A stretch of 64,000 nt of DNA from Membranipora membranacea (taxonomy: Eukaryota; Bryozoa; Gymnolaemata; Cheilostomatida; Membraniporidae), in NCBI GenBank assembly GCA_914767715.1, contig OU612071.1, forward strand, positions 25,231,681 to 25,295,680, written 5' to 3'. Each line of letters starts with the position of its first letter. Position 1 is the first letter of the stretch. Positions 11,796 through 23,874 of the stretch are shown here, one piece after another. The translations under genes were made by a program, and so were the position numbers. The notes under the pieces were generated by a model, which was not told where the DNA came from, ran no database searches, and was given only the letters and a program-made list of their open reading frames with translations.

Positions 11796-11858
11796 ATAAG
11801 GCCACGTGATCTAGCCCGAGTTTCCAGGGTGGGCTAGGGCTAGATCACGTGGCCTTAT
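11796..11858. repeat. Perfect 22-bp stem hairpin
   Basis: ATAAGGCCACGTGATCTAGC and two more bases (11,796-11,817) recur exactly inverted at 11,837-11,858 around a 19-nt loop, with partial complementarity continuing outward. A smaller hairpin with an AGAGACTA stem lies at about 11,513-11,550. Both sit between two foldback-family elements. Confidence 0.8.
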
Positions 11859-11867
11859 GCTTGTGAC

Positions 11868-13150
11868 GGTCCAACACCTCTATTTAGTTCCCCATTGCTT
11901 TACATGCAAACTATGTTGACTTGTCACCACAATAGGCCTGCTTCAGGTTCTTTCAATTCTTTAATCAGACCACTCAAAATGATGGTATGCTCCTGGTCCT
12001 CCATATTGGTGACTATGGGTTGAAAATTGGTTGCCAGAATTTTTTAGTGGCCCCATATGTAAGACCATTGCATTTTTCACACATTTCCGGTCTAATTTTC
12101 ATTAGCCAATCCGTATCCATTGTTCTTCCAAAAATGATTTTGCAAAAAGAATTTCAAACTTTAATTCAATAAATTTCCATTGTAAATACACCTGAAAATA
12201 TTAACAGGGTTCAATATCACTGATAGAAGTGCTTTTGAATTGGCTACACCCTCATTTGTCATCAGCATTCTAATCATTTTATTTTGGAGGATGGTGTATT
12301 ACCGACATAGGTAATACACCTGTAATTGGGTGAATGTCAACTTGTTACTTCCAAATGACATGTATACGTCACACTTTAGCTTAACATCTCTTCTGTCTTA
12401 TGTCTGTAGACAACCTGAGCTGTCGCTGCAGACTTTGCCGATGATGGTCATGAACATTGTATATCTGTGAGCTGCAACCTAAGCAAGATACCATTTTAGA
12501 GACCAATAAGGGAGCAAAGCCTGACAAGGTGAGTTTTGAGGGCAACGGTCTTATGATCAAATGGCCGTGGCCAGTCACGCTATGGATGGATTGCCTCCGA
12601 ACTTCGCGCCATGCTAGCGTACCAACAGAGGTCTTATATGACCAACTTTGAAGACCAGCTACCGTTAGTCCGGTCACTATTAGGTAATACACCTGTAATT
12701 GGGTGAAGGTCAACTTGTTGCACCCATCCTCCAAAATAAAATGATTAGTATGCTGATGACAAATGAGGGTGTAGCCAATTCAAAAGCACTTCTATCAGTG
12801 ATATTGAACCCTGTTAATATTGTCAAGTGTATTTGCAATGGAAATTTATTGAATTAAAGTTTGAAATTCTTTTTGCAAAATCATTTTAGGAAGATCAATG
12901 CATACGGTTTGGCTAATGAAAATTAGACCGGAAATGTGTGAAAAATGCAATGGTCTTACATATGGGGCCACTGAAAAATTCTGACAACGAATTTTCAACC
13001 CACAGTCACAAATATAGAAGAGAAGAAGCATACCATCATTTTGAGTGGTCTGGTTAAAGAATTGAAAGAACCTGAAGCAGGCCTATTGAGGTGACAAGTC
13101 AACATAGTTTGCATGTAAAGCAATGGGGAAATAAATAGAGGTGTTGGACC
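11868..13150. mobile_element. Complete foldback element with about 420-bp terminal inverted repeats
   Basis: The element starts GGTCCAACACCTC and ends GAGGTGTTGGACC. The left arm (11,868-12,290) and right arm (12,733-13,150) are long imperfect inverted repeats, matching over blocks such as CCCCATTGCTTTACATGCAAA. The unique interior (12,291-12,732) carries two direct copies of a 25-bp-plus sequence beginning GGTAATACACCTGTAATTGG at about 12,310 and 12,684. No transposase is visible, so it is a non-autonomous foldback-type element. No target-site duplication was found. Confidence 0.75.
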
Positions 13151-13183
13151 ATAGTCTATGCCTCAACAGTTCGCACATGCGCA

Positions 13184-14890
13184 GACTGTGGAGACTGAAT
13201 ACATCTGATGTCCTAAAGATTCTACTCAATAAAACAGTTTGATTTTTGTAAAGATATCAATGATACCCTTAGACCACATTCCAGATTAAACTAGCGAGTC
13301 TTGTTTTCTGTCATTGCGAAAGCACAACTCCAACTTTTAAGTTTCCAAAATCATTTGTAACTCAAAATCATTGTTATTTGTTACTATTGTATAGAACAAG
13401 TAACACACAAGTTATCGCACAGTGCATACATTAAGGAATGTTTCTGACAGACGAATTCATGACATATATCATAAATTGATTTGTGTACCACCAGTACGCC
13501 CGATTTTATTCATTGCCCAAAATGCACAAAAACCACCGAATATCGGGCCATTTGTAGATGACCCCGGAAAGCTGTTGTGAACGAGCCATTTCTCTTTAGC
13601 CAACTTTTATTTCGCAGCTATCTGCAAGCTCCGTTTGATCCACGAGCTAGGATATACTGACAGATAAAACCAATAGGATTATTTGGTATTAGACTAGAAG
13701 AAACTTCAGGTTATATTGAGTGACCAGGTACAGAGTGGACCATTGTTACGTATTGTTTGACTAGTTGTGTGTTTGATTTTGTCAATAAGATCTGACTGTG
13801 AAGATCCTACATTGAAGGGTTTCCTGAGCCGTTTTACTGTGGGTGGTATCAAGTCTATCATACTAAACTTGAGGTGCATTGTGGGATAGAAACTTGTGCT
13901 CATTTGTTTATTGCAACAATTTATAATCAAGGTCCAGTGTACCTGCGTGTGGTCTTGTGACTTTTAGTCACATGCAGCCTAGTGGGTGGTCTGATAAGCT
14001 GAACTTATTATTAGCGTTATATTCGCTATATAAACAAACCTGATATAGTGTGTCGGCTGGTGCTAACAACCAGATAAGACTGGGTACATACACCATGGTC
14101 TGACTTTGAGTGTAATAGAAAACACCTGTGATAAAAGTGCTTGGGTTTATTCTCACAGGTCTGCATCATGAGTTATGTCAGAATGCTATAGTATTTTATT
14201 TTATGTAAAATCATAGATACATGATTTGAACAAGAAAGCCAGGAGAGGGTCAAAATATTATGTCATTGAATAAATTCTTGCCAGTTTTTTGAACATAAAG
14301 ATAATGAAAGAACAGGGCCGATTAATAATAGAGAGATAAAAGGTAACTATATGAATTGGCTAAATATAACCTGTTCCAAATGGTATGCGCTCCATGATAC
14401 TAAAATACAGGTATTACCCGGCCATCTCCGAGATGCATAGATTTCATTGGCTGTCCCTGAAACGTAAACCCAATGCAGTCTCAGATTTTTCAGGTTGTGG
14501 TGACGAATTTGATGGCCATGGCGGTGATGATGGCGTTGCAAACCATGAAATCTAAAATGATCAAACAACTTCATGAAAAAGCAATCTGCGTATGTTGGGC
14601 TATAGCATCGATAGTTAGAATGTTGTCTTTGATTCATAAACTGATAAACCCGGCATGCTCAAAGGTGATAAACGAGTACACAACTACGCGTAAATAGTAA
14701 CAGGTAGCTTTACGAGCAGTCAGTCCAAGTACAAAGAGCATAGATAAATATCTGTGGTCTCTGCTATGTTTGTATAGTACAGCCTCATACTCTGTCTGTG
14801 TCTATCAGAGATATAGCTGCCCTTAGAAAGCTTATTATGACCGTTATCAGTAAGCTCTTATTTTATATTTGGACAGTTGCCAATAAGTGA
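13184..14890 (-). repeat. Repeat A, left copy, inner part
   Basis: Reverse complement of about 34,795-36,085. Matching blocks include 13,255-13,330, 13,560-13,960 and 14,190-14,300, and the end CCTTAGAAAGCTTATTATGACCG near 14,823. About 490 bp (14,300-14,790) is present here but not in the other copy. The homology ends where a LINE begins in the other copy. Confidence 0.65.
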
Positions 14891-17225
14891 GCTACAATAA
14901 TTTAAAGTAGCAGCCATACATCCTACATACTGTCACTGGTGACATCCCATAACGCACAGGAACTTTCTCTTTAAGTTCATCCAATAGAATCTCTCCCCCT
15001 TATCTATCAATGCTCATTAACTCTAGAGGTATACCTCTTATGAGCTGTATATTCAATCCAGATATGTTATCATGCATTTTCTCATTTAGGCATGACAAAC
15101 TCGACCGTTTGTCTTCCAAGTAAATTTGTATCCGATTGTACTCGCTGCAGTAGATCAGGATTAGAAGGAACTTGACTGTAGGAGAGGAGTTTCAGGTATG
15201 CATTGTTTCTCTAAAGCCTAATCATCTGTGACATGGTGATGGAAAGATGTTTACAATTTTGTACATAGTGGTGATCTGTTTATAATCTGTTTCAGGATCT
15301 TGATCGGCTACCAGCCAGTGTAGTTTGTTTGTTATGCATCTATTGTTTTTCATTCTTAGAAAGTCATCAAATCTAATTTTCTTTCAGGTCAATCGGCAGC
15401 TTGCCAACAGTGTACAGAATGTAAGACACAAAAGTAACAAATCCTTGAACAAACTGTACTAGAGACTGACCTCAAGGTCACGTGAGTAATAAAATAAGTT
15501 TTATCGTATTCCATGACATCTAGTTTAATTTATTATAACGCACATGAAATGTCTCATAGAGATTTGGAACAGGGCATCTGGGACAGCAGTTAATCTAGCC
15601 ATATATAAAATTGTACTTCTTCTGCCTAAGCTTGGTTTATATATCTAGCTGGATATTACACAGCGTAGGATAGACTGGGTGGGTAATTAGCTGCTAGGGT
15701 CGCTATAAAATATACGGCCTACCAACATTGCAACACATGATCATACTTATTGGGTCAAACATTCAAATATTCATCTATTACCATCAGTTAGAAGCCTTCA
15801 TGATAAGTATAATTCATACTGCTTATGTCTGCCACTACATCAATCATTTTAGTAGTACCCATAGCTTTACACAGCTTGTGGGTCCGAACGCCCCCCCCCC
15901 CCCTCATCTCAGGTTGTGTAATCCTACTTTGCGAGAGGAAAGGGGGGACAATAAACAATTATTCGTAACGCTTGTTAGCCGTTGGTGATAGTGATATAGA
16001 ATTTTTACTCCATAATAGAAGTAAGTTTGCATAAGTACAGTAAGTCTACATTTTTTCTAGACTCAAAATCTGTATTGATCTAACTGTAAGCATCTAGTCT
16101 GATAACTTGTACGATGCAGGCAAACTAACCTAATACGATGTATCAGTAACAATGCATACTGACTCTCGTGATCTGACTGGGCATGTAGATCACTGATAAA
16201 CTAGGTTATCATCACCACAAAGAGAATGTCGTAAGGCTAAGTATGTATCATGCGTGACTTGAATTTGCGCATGTGCAAGAACAATGAGTTAAGTCTGGGT
16301 TCTAATTGTAATTTTGATCTGGGGAGAGAGGACACCCCCTGCATAAATTGCCAGACAAATTTAGCTAATAGTGACAATAGAAGATAACTCTTTCTAACAA
16401 TTCCGCACGCATTTGAGAGTGTGCCACCAGAGCAGGTAGCCAATCAGATGGCTTCGGAATTCCGAGACTCAATTTTGCAGAGATCAGCTCATGCCCAGAG
16501 CTGAGCATGCGCAGAATGGTAACAATGACCTGTTCAAACTCCAATATATATCTTTGCCCCTAATTTACAACACATTTTTGTCCTATCTCCTGCTCTTATA
16601 TCTACTCAGTTTACTGTCTGTATTCTTCATTGACTTGACATTTATTTTGTAGCCTGCTTGGAGAAGACAGTTGTCTGTCCACAGCACAGGTGTAGCCTAG
16701 GCTGTAGCTCGGTCTGAAAAGTCCTTATCAGTCTCTCTTCTGTATGCAGGGTGAACTTTCGAAGTTAACTGGATCTTCGATCAGAGCATAATCAGGTGAG
16801 TTTGATACTTGATCCCTACTTAATTTCTGGTACTGGATTTATGCATGAATGTATGTCTGTATGGATGTATGTTTGATGTATGTGAGCACGCGTGTGTTTG
16901 TGCATGGTTTGTGTGTTGTGTGTGTGTTAAAACGCAGCTAAAGAGGTAGTTGTCAAAACGTACAAATTCTGCACGGAAATTCTTTTCCCTTGTATTTTAC
17001 TACAACTTTGTTAACCCAACGTATCATCCATAGGCATTTTGTCTTTAGTTTGCCTTATATTATATAATGAATTATATGCTAGTAATAAATTATATTGATG
17101 GTTTGATCTTCAACTTTGCTAGCTGCTTGGTGATACAATGTCTCTGCTTGGCTTCACTAATAATGGCAACTGCGACAGTTTAGCTTTATGGATAGTTGTG
17201 CCACAGTATTTGTGTTTGTGCTAAT
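14891..17225. other. No gene recognised
   Basis: Non-coding sequence with a poly-C run (about 15,890-15,903), a GT-rich patch (about 16,885-16,928) and short ORFs without motifs. Small Cys-rich stretches at about 15,090-15,175 and 15,388-15,430 sit beside splice-like signals, but they do not link into a convincing gene. Confidence 0.35.
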
Positions 17226-17951
17226 TGGGAGGTGATTGTTGGAGGCACTGGTTTACATAGCTTGTTGCTAAAGACAGCTTCTTTAGTTTCCAAGTCTTTG
17301 ATGGAGAGGGAGTTGACAAAAATCAATTGTTTAGGATTTGCGATGTTTCACCATGAGCTTTGACTTATTGAGAGAGCATGGAGAAGTTGTATATCCAGTT
17401 TAATATTGTTTTATCAGATTAGACTAGCTTGGTATATATTGGGAGGTGATTGTTGGAGGCACTGGTTTACATAGCTTGTTGCTAAAGACAGCTTCTTTGG
17501 TTTCCAAGTCTTTGATGGAGAGGGAGTTGACAAAAATCAATTGTATAGGATTTGCGATGTTTCACCATGAGCTTTGACTTATTGAGAGAGCATGGAGAAG
17601 TTGTATATCCAGTTTAATATTGTTTTATCAGATTAGACTAGCTTGGTATATATTTATATCTTGGAGAAGTTTTTTTATTTATAGCTTGGAGAAGTTGTAT
17701 ATCCAGTTTAATATTGTTTTATCAGATTAGACTAGCTTGGTATATATTGGGAGGTGATTGTTGGAGGCACTGGTTTACATAGCTTGTTGCTAAAGACAGC
17801 TTCTTTAGTTTCCAAGTCTTTGATGGAGAGGGAGTTGACAAAAATCAATTGTTTAGGATTTGCGATGTTTCACCATGAGCTTTGACTTATTGAGAGAGCA
17901 TGGAGAAGTTGTATATCCAGTTTAATATTGTTTTATCAGATTAGACTAGCT
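17226..17951. repeat. 214-bp tandem repeat, three full or near-full copies
   Basis: Units begin at 17,226, 17,440 and 17,748, with a partial unit of about 94 bp between the second and third. Each starts TGGGAGGTGATTGTTGG and carries the same internal sequence. Only one unit is visible in the right arm before the window edge. The unit is part of an antisense LINE reverse transcriptase, so this is an internal tandem amplification of a retroelement fragment. Confidence 0.9.
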
Positions 17952-18480
17952 ATTTATAAAGCTTATTATCAGATTATAAAGCTATAAAACTTCTCCAAGC
18001 TTGGTATATATTGAATGCACTGCTGAAATCAATGAACAATCTTTGACATAGTTCGCAGCCACTTTATCGATATGCTCTACGACGTTGTCTAGTGGGGTTA
18101 TGAGGGCATAGTCGGTCAGTCTAGTAGCTTTGTATGCTTACTTGGTATGATCAGTGATGTATTTGGTTACTTCTGCTTAAGTCTTCAGGTTCACGTGCGC
18201 CTTTGATCTTAGATAGCAGTAATATATTGGCAGATTTTCAGACAATAGGTTGAAAAGCTGTCTGGATGAAGTTGTTGAAAAGTTCATAGTCTGATGAAGA
18301 AATGTAGTCTGTTACTGTTCTTACGATTCTAGCCAATACTCGATGAGGGCAACCGAATAACAAAACGGGCATTATACAGTGAAAGTTTGGCTTTAGTGTC
18401 TGTGATTTTCTCGCGATGTGGTGTCCCATCCATATATGTTATAATTTGTTTACCTGTACTATTTCTATACCCTCTAGGGG
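17952..18480 (-). mobile_element. L2/Rex1-like LINE reverse transcriptase fragment, left copy
   Basis: Read on the minus strand, this stretch together with the tandem units is the counterpart of 63,440-64,000, where RT motif A (IDFSSAFNTI) can be read. Stops and frameshifts are frequent. Phrases such as HRVLARIVRTVTDYISSS come from the region upstream of the RT core. It is a decayed fragment of a non-LTR retrotransposon of the L2/Rex1/CR1 group. Confidence 0.55.
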
Positions 18481-18990
18481 GGAACATCACCTCCCTTGAT
18501 GCTGCTCATTTATGCCTTTCTGTCAGGACGCTTGCTCTGCTTCGACTTTACCATGGAGGAAGGCAACCCTATCAGCTGACCTGGTGACAGCATAATTTTC
18601 TCAGTCGCCAGAACTCCCTGTGTGTTGGATGCTGGGTGAGGCATCGATTATTGACAATGGCTCAGTGCCATACTTGTGTACTAATTTATATTGTATACTT
18701 CAATTCGGTCATTACACTGTTTGAGACACGGTGTGATCTTCTCGATAACCATACTTTTGAATTTAGTAAAAATTCATAACACAATAATTACGGTCGTGAT
18801 GAGTGAATACATTGGTCGACTCAGATGCCTTGTGTTAAATCCTTGACTGATCAATTTAAAAGTCTCAAATCATTGGAAAGCTCATTGAAACGTCTTTCTA
18901 ACAGGATGCGATCCATAATTCTACTCAAGCCATAATCTTTGAGCTAATGCCGACAGAGTGTTATCACAGAGTAAGGATATATATATCCTA

Positions 18991-19369
18991 AAGGGCCTGC
19001 TATACAGGCCGATGTTTGGCATCTATTAGCATCGACATAGGCTACGATGGGATCAACCTGTGCTCAACGATGTGCATCGTATGCATCTATTATAGGCACT
19101 GGTCTGTTGGTGTTTCAGTCGACTTAGTCGGTCGATCCTCTCTTTTCATTGGCTGATGGGTTTAAAGCAGTAACCCCAAAAAGTATATGGACTATTATTG
19201 TCTGTGATTGGTTAATAATGAGTCATGATTGTTAAATGGCCATACTTGGATATATAATCAGTCGACCACAACGTTGGCTGCATCTGCACGTGTAGCACAT
19301 GTTACGATATTGGCATCGAGCACAGGTTGTTTGTAAGATGCAAAACATCGGCCCATGTAGCATGGCCAT
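18991..19369. mobile_element. TA-flanked MITE specific to the left arm
   Basis: Inverted ends GGCCTGCTATACAGGCCGATG (18,994 on) and its near complement (19,343-19,367) lie between TA dinucleotides (18,989-18,990 and 19,370-19,371), in the manner of Tc1/mariner-type MITEs. The corresponding place in the right arm holds a different TA-flanked element (62,360-62,831). Confidence 0.6.
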
Positions 19370-19436
19370 TACTCTGTGGTGTTATCAAAGTCCACTGTAT
19401 CATTGTGTGGTCTCATGGTCTTACAGCCACTGAGGC

Positions 19437-19680
19437 TTAGCAGGTGGTCTGATAACCTGTACTGTGTATTACTGATATGTTGTGACTGGTAACAATGATC
19501 TGATACTGATAATTCACACAGATAAGAAAGTCATACACAATAGTCTGATAACCCGAACATTGTATGATACATGTCGGGTTCTGCCAGTAACTGTTATCTG
19601 ATACTGGTAATTTAGACAGATAAGAGCTACGTCTCGTATAACGCTGGCAATGACCAGACAATGACATGAGCCATTGCTAA
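19437..19680. repeat. GGTCTGATAA repeat, left arm copy
   Basis: A repeat with internal direct motifs (GGTCTGATAAC, ATCTGATACTG, ACAGATAAGA), matching 62,070-62,345 in the right arm in reverse. A related, more diverged form occurs inside repeat A at about 13,985-14,105 and 35,100-35,220. It is non-coding and of unknown class, probably a MITE. Confidence 0.5.
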
Positions 19681-20099
19681 TAGTTGAGTAAGTAATAATA
19701 TTGGACCCAACAAGTGAAGGAACTCAGCATTTCCATTGTCCCCGTCTATTTTTTGCCTCTCTCTGTAAAATGTTCTGACGAACCTCCTAGTGGGACTAAA
19801 TCAAGCGTTCCTATTGGTAAAATGGTACAGCGATAGACCAATCACATTATGATTTGTGTGGGAATAGCGCTACTGTTTAAAACATCCCCTTGTGTGTCTG
19901 TACCTTTATTATCTCTAGGGTTGATTAAGAAATAAAAAGCTGGTCTACCTGTGGGTAAACTATACATAAAAATGATGATATCTCAAACTGTTAATGATTG
20001 CATAAAAAACGATTTGTAGTTTACATAGAATAAGGTCAAGGTCTTTAACTGGTCAGGTTGTATGTTTTATTCTCTCTCTGTTTTAAGCCTTTTTTCCAG

Positions 20100-22345
20100 T
20101 CATTTTTACCAATGCTTACTTCTTAACTTGACCACAATACTGGATTTTTATCCTGGATTTTACTGATAACCTTCATTGTGCTACATCCAGCTGTTGAATT
20201 GAATAATTCAGTGATTTTATATTCTGATTCTTTGATTGTTGATTGTGATGATTTGGCATTTTATACTTCCTGCCATATTGATAGTCGAGATCTGGTTAGC
20301 ATGACTGAGTTTAAGGGGTACCCTATACGAACTGTCATTTCTAACCGAGGGCCACAGTTTATTACATACAATAGATATCAGATGAGTAGGGCAAAAGTTT
20401 TGGTGCAGAGAGTCCCATCTTATGATCGAAACTATGGTCATGCAATTACCACTAACGAGCAAGTTGTTGATAATTCATGTCATGTACGAAGACGTGGTAG
20501 CTTTCATGGAGTGTAATTCATTCCCAGCCCTATTACCAATAGAGGCCCATCTTATGATGGAGATTATGGTAATGCACCTGATACAGGTACATTCCATGCA
20601 CTAGGAAATGTCAGCAAACACAGTGTGCGTTATCCCCCCACCTCTGTCATCAAAATTTCATATTCAAACATCAAACCGTATAATAATACATGCCACTCAG
20701 TCGTACAAACCAGATCTGGGCTGTCATGCTTTCCTTTTAATCGTAATAACAATGTTATAGAAGCCGTTGTCTCCTCTCACGACACACGCCTAAATGACTA
20801 TCGTACACAAATACACACTAGGTCGGTCAGCAAGAGCTATCGCCGTAACATCAATAGAGAGCCAAAATCAGCTAGACCAAGCACAATCCTCCTGCATATC
20901 TTTGGTAGCAATATCAGGTCAATAACAAAAAGCAAACACGCTGAACTTGTTCAAAGCTCTGTGGATTATGACCTGAAGATGCTGACAGAAACCTGGCTAA
21001 AACCCCACAAACGATCGGCTTTCAACATACCAAACTTCAAGCTACTTTGCGTCGATAGATGCAACAAGAGATCACATAATAAGCGCCATCAGTGAGCTCG
21101 CCACCAAATATCCTAACTCCAACACAGTGATATACGGGGATTTCAATGATTTGGACACGAGCCCAATAATTGACATGACTGAACTCTCTCAGATCGTGTG
21201 GTTCCCCACGCGCCAAGACAACACACTAGACCTTGTATTCACCGATATCCATGAATACGTGAGCTCACCCAAGGAAGCATGTCTATCAGCGCCTAATGTT
21301 GGAAATCGTGACCATAGCTCAATCACTCTATCATCAAACGTTAAACCCAAACAGAAGTACGTTACTTTGCAAAAAAGGGTGATAACTGAGAAGACAAAAA
21401 TTGCAATCACAAAGAGTTTACATGAGCAGAGCTGGGATGAAATAATCAGCGAGCCTGACCCTGATAGCAAAGCTGAGAAAATCCAAAACATTATGACATC
21501 AATCATCGACACACACTGCCCAATAAGATCAACACGCACCCGATTGGGAAACATCCTATTACAACTCCACTAATAACAAAACTCAGAAGAACAAAGAAAA
21601 AGTTCTATAAGCGTGGGTGTGAATCCTGGAAGCATTACGATGGTCAGTTGAAGACTGCGTTGCAGAAGTTTCAGCAAAAGCAGGCAGACAACAGCATAAA
21701 CAATCTATTTGCAGGTAGCAAGTGCTGGTGGAAGAATTTCTGGTCAGTAACTTGGCAGACTAAATCAACTAACCCTACAAGATACTTATATCTAGACGAC
21801 CAGTGGATGGAACCATCTTATTTCTGTTCTAAACTCAATTGAGTTGCCGGAAATTCCAGCATCCGAAAATCCCCCAGCCTATGTTCTTGATAAGCGGGAT
21901 GTTTACAAAATACTACAGGGCATCAATACGAACAAAGCAACACACTCGGATGATTACCCAAGCCGGGTGACAATAAATAATGCAGACATGCTCTCAACAC
22001 CAATAGCACATATAATACAATAAATACTCAACTCAGGCAAATTTCCCTCCATCTGGAAAAAAGCTGAGATCAAGCCTTTACCAAAAACATCGGATCCTAA
22101 GACTTGCAAGGACTATCGACCAATTTCGCTTTTATACCATCTTAGCAAAATCACAGAGTTGTTCATCAAGAAAGAAATAGCCAAATTCACACCTTGTGAC
22201 ACGCATCAATATGTATACACAAATGGAGTCGGTACAACTGATGCTCTAGTACAACTGACGACAACTGCTTCTCAAGCTCGGAACAAGAAATCCACATATG
22301 GTGTCCAATGCCTTCTCATTGACTTTAGCAAGATAATTGAGGGTT
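20100..22345 (+). mobile_element. CR1/Jockey-like LINE, left arm copy, 3'-truncated
   Basis: Translated pieces in order are an N-terminal region (20,178-20,516 and 20,625-21,095), an AP-endonuclease start (IFGSNIRSITK, LTETWLKPH at about 20,900-21,010) and the endonuclease core with YGDFNDLD, PTRQDNTLDLVFTD and NRDHSSITLSS (21,127-21,573). An RT part follows with KCKDYRPISLL-type motif (here CKDYRPISLLYHLSK, about 22,105) and the start of motif A (LLIDFSK) near 22,316-22,335. Frameshifts and stops separate the pieces. Homology to the right-arm copy ends abruptly within motif A, so the GVPQG and YADD parts are missing here. Non-functional. Confidence 0.85.
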
Positions 22346-22840
22346 TGGAAATTGCTAAACAAGGAATAGCTATAATTTGAATGAAAAATCAAGGAAATCG
22401 GACCAGTTGTTCTCAAGTTAGTATCCTAGTCGAGGCATGACCTTGAACACTTACATTTCAGTTGCCTGCTCTTATTGGCATAATGAATAATATATCCCAA
22501 GACCAATGAAATGAATGAGGCAGTTGTTACATTAATTACACCCTCTAGTGGAGGGAGAGTAACTGATGCACAAATGCAAGCAAATGGATCAAACTTGATC
22601 TAGCGTCACTCTGACAAATGAACTAAGCTCTGATCTGACCTACTGAGCCGAACAGCTTTGCATCTTTTCTGCAGTCAAACATTGCCAAAGACCAAAGTTT
22701 TGGAGAAGACCTGTGATACGGTCCCAATATACCAACGTTGCAAACAAATCCCCTCATACTTTTCCTATCCCTACCTTCCACAGCACCATTATTAGAGTTG
22801 GGTCCTGAGGTGTCAGTTCTAGTTTATTCAAAATGCTGAT
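22346..22840. other. Left-arm-specific replacement sequence
   Basis: About 0.5 kb with no counterpart in the right arm, where about 1 kb of LINE 3' sequence stands instead. Homology resumes at about 22,840 (near CTGATAGCCTGTGATCT). No ORF or repeat class was recognised. It may be an insertion accompanied by deletion. Confidence 0.6.
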
Positions 22841-23589
22841 AGCCTGTGATCTAAACAGTCTCTATGGAGATTAATGCGGCGACGTAGAGACTTGAAACGC
22901 CCAGATGGTTAGGGGTGTTGGTGGCCACCAACGCCTTGCCCTTCAAGTTGTTGAATGTGCTTGTTGTGGTATCTATCTTTCACTTTAGCTTTCCCTTTTC
23001 AGCAGGCTGATGCTTATCATTCAGATTTATCTGGATTATCACAAATGAAACAATGAAACCAAACTATGGCTGTCTGACTCATCATCGATTTGCGCTGATT
23101 TTAAATTGTTTGATTCTGTAACTTAGGGATTAATTGTCTACTGAAAATTCGAACAAACTATGGCCAATGAAAATTACTGCATCTAACTTGTAAATAAACA
23201 TTGATTAGGCACAACTGCAACTTAATGAATGTGGATATGTGAAAGTGATTTCAGGGATAATCAACTGTAGGGACATCAGTTAGCCATCATCATTAACAAA
23301 TATCATCATCACTCAATTGTGAATGAATGCCTTTTTTTCACGGTGTGGGCGTAGGATTGATTTTTTTCAAGCTGGCAAAGGGTAGTCCTTAGACATTCAA
23401 AATTTATACTACTTGTCCTTGGTGTATTGCTTTGAAATGAATACTGCAACAAATGGAAAGGTGAGGCAAACACCTGTGAGAATTCCGTGTTTGTTGGGCC
23501 TGATGTTCCTGCCAGCAGGTCAGTCGCTCGTCAATGTAGGCCAGCTGAGGTGAAAGGTTAATTGAACATCGGCCGATGTCTACATTTAG

Positions 23590-23874
23590 CTAGTTTATTG
23601 TTTTAGTTTGAGTTGCCCGAAGATTTTGGCAGGCGACTGTTTTGTAGCGCTTGAATTGGTTGGGCAGTGGACGCTCTTTTAAGTGTGCTGTTGGAAGCCA
23701 GAGTTGAATGATGTGGTGGTGTGTCTGGCCAACGCGCCCAACGGTGGGCAAGCTGCCGACGCAGTCGAGGCACAGTTGGCTATAAGTGGTTGTCAGGGTA
23801 GTAATATATGCGTTTTTGTAATCGTTGTCATGTTGATAGAGCTGGAAGTGCTGGTTGCACCGATGGCCCTCCAT
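23590..23874 (-). CDS. Conserved 94-codon ORF in the repeat unit, unit 1
   Basis: An ATG-initiated ORF with product beginning MEGHRCNQHFQLYQHD and ending KTIN. The same ORF is open over 94 codons in the right arm (57,313-57,597) and over 78 codons in unit 2, with mostly conservative differences. It lies in an island of clearly higher GC than its surroundings. An ORF on the opposite strand is also open, so the coding strand is uncertain. No known domain is recognised. It could be the relic of a transposable-element gene or a real small protein with His/Gln-rich content (QTHHHIIQLW). Existence as a gene is doubtful. Confidence 0.25.
   Translation of the reverse strand: MEGHRCNQHFQLYQHDNDYKNAYITTLTTTYSQLCLDCVGSLPTVGRVGQTHHHIIQLWLPTAHLKERPLPNQFKRYKTVACQNLRATQTKTIN

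Larger units (their letters stand above)
1872..13183. mobile_element. 11.3 kb nested insertion block within repeat A
   Basis: The sequence TGGAGACTG lies just before the block (about 1,863-1,871) and again at its end (about 13,175-13,183). The uninterrupted copy of repeat A near 36,090 has no such block. It consists of several mobile elements: a foldback-family half split by a 7.3 kb TIR element, a minisatellite, a second foldback half and a complete foldback element. The 9-bp direct repeat suggests one initial insertion followed by others, but the exact order is inferred. Confidence 0.5.

Noticed and set aside
10617-12734. Pair of 117-codon ORFs repeated at 10,617-10,970 and 12,381-12,734
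   Set aside because: They lie in the interior of the foldback family. The conservation reflects recent duplication, and there is no recognisable domain.
15090-15430. Small Cys-rich pieces (STVCLPSK, SAACQQCTE) suggestive of a secreted Cys-rich protein
   Set aside because: They are too short, frames are interrupted and no exon chain with agreeing phases could be built.
17226-17951. CRISPR-like appearance of regularly repeated units
   Set aside because: The units are contiguous 214-bp tandem repeats without spacers, in a eukaryotic retroelement.
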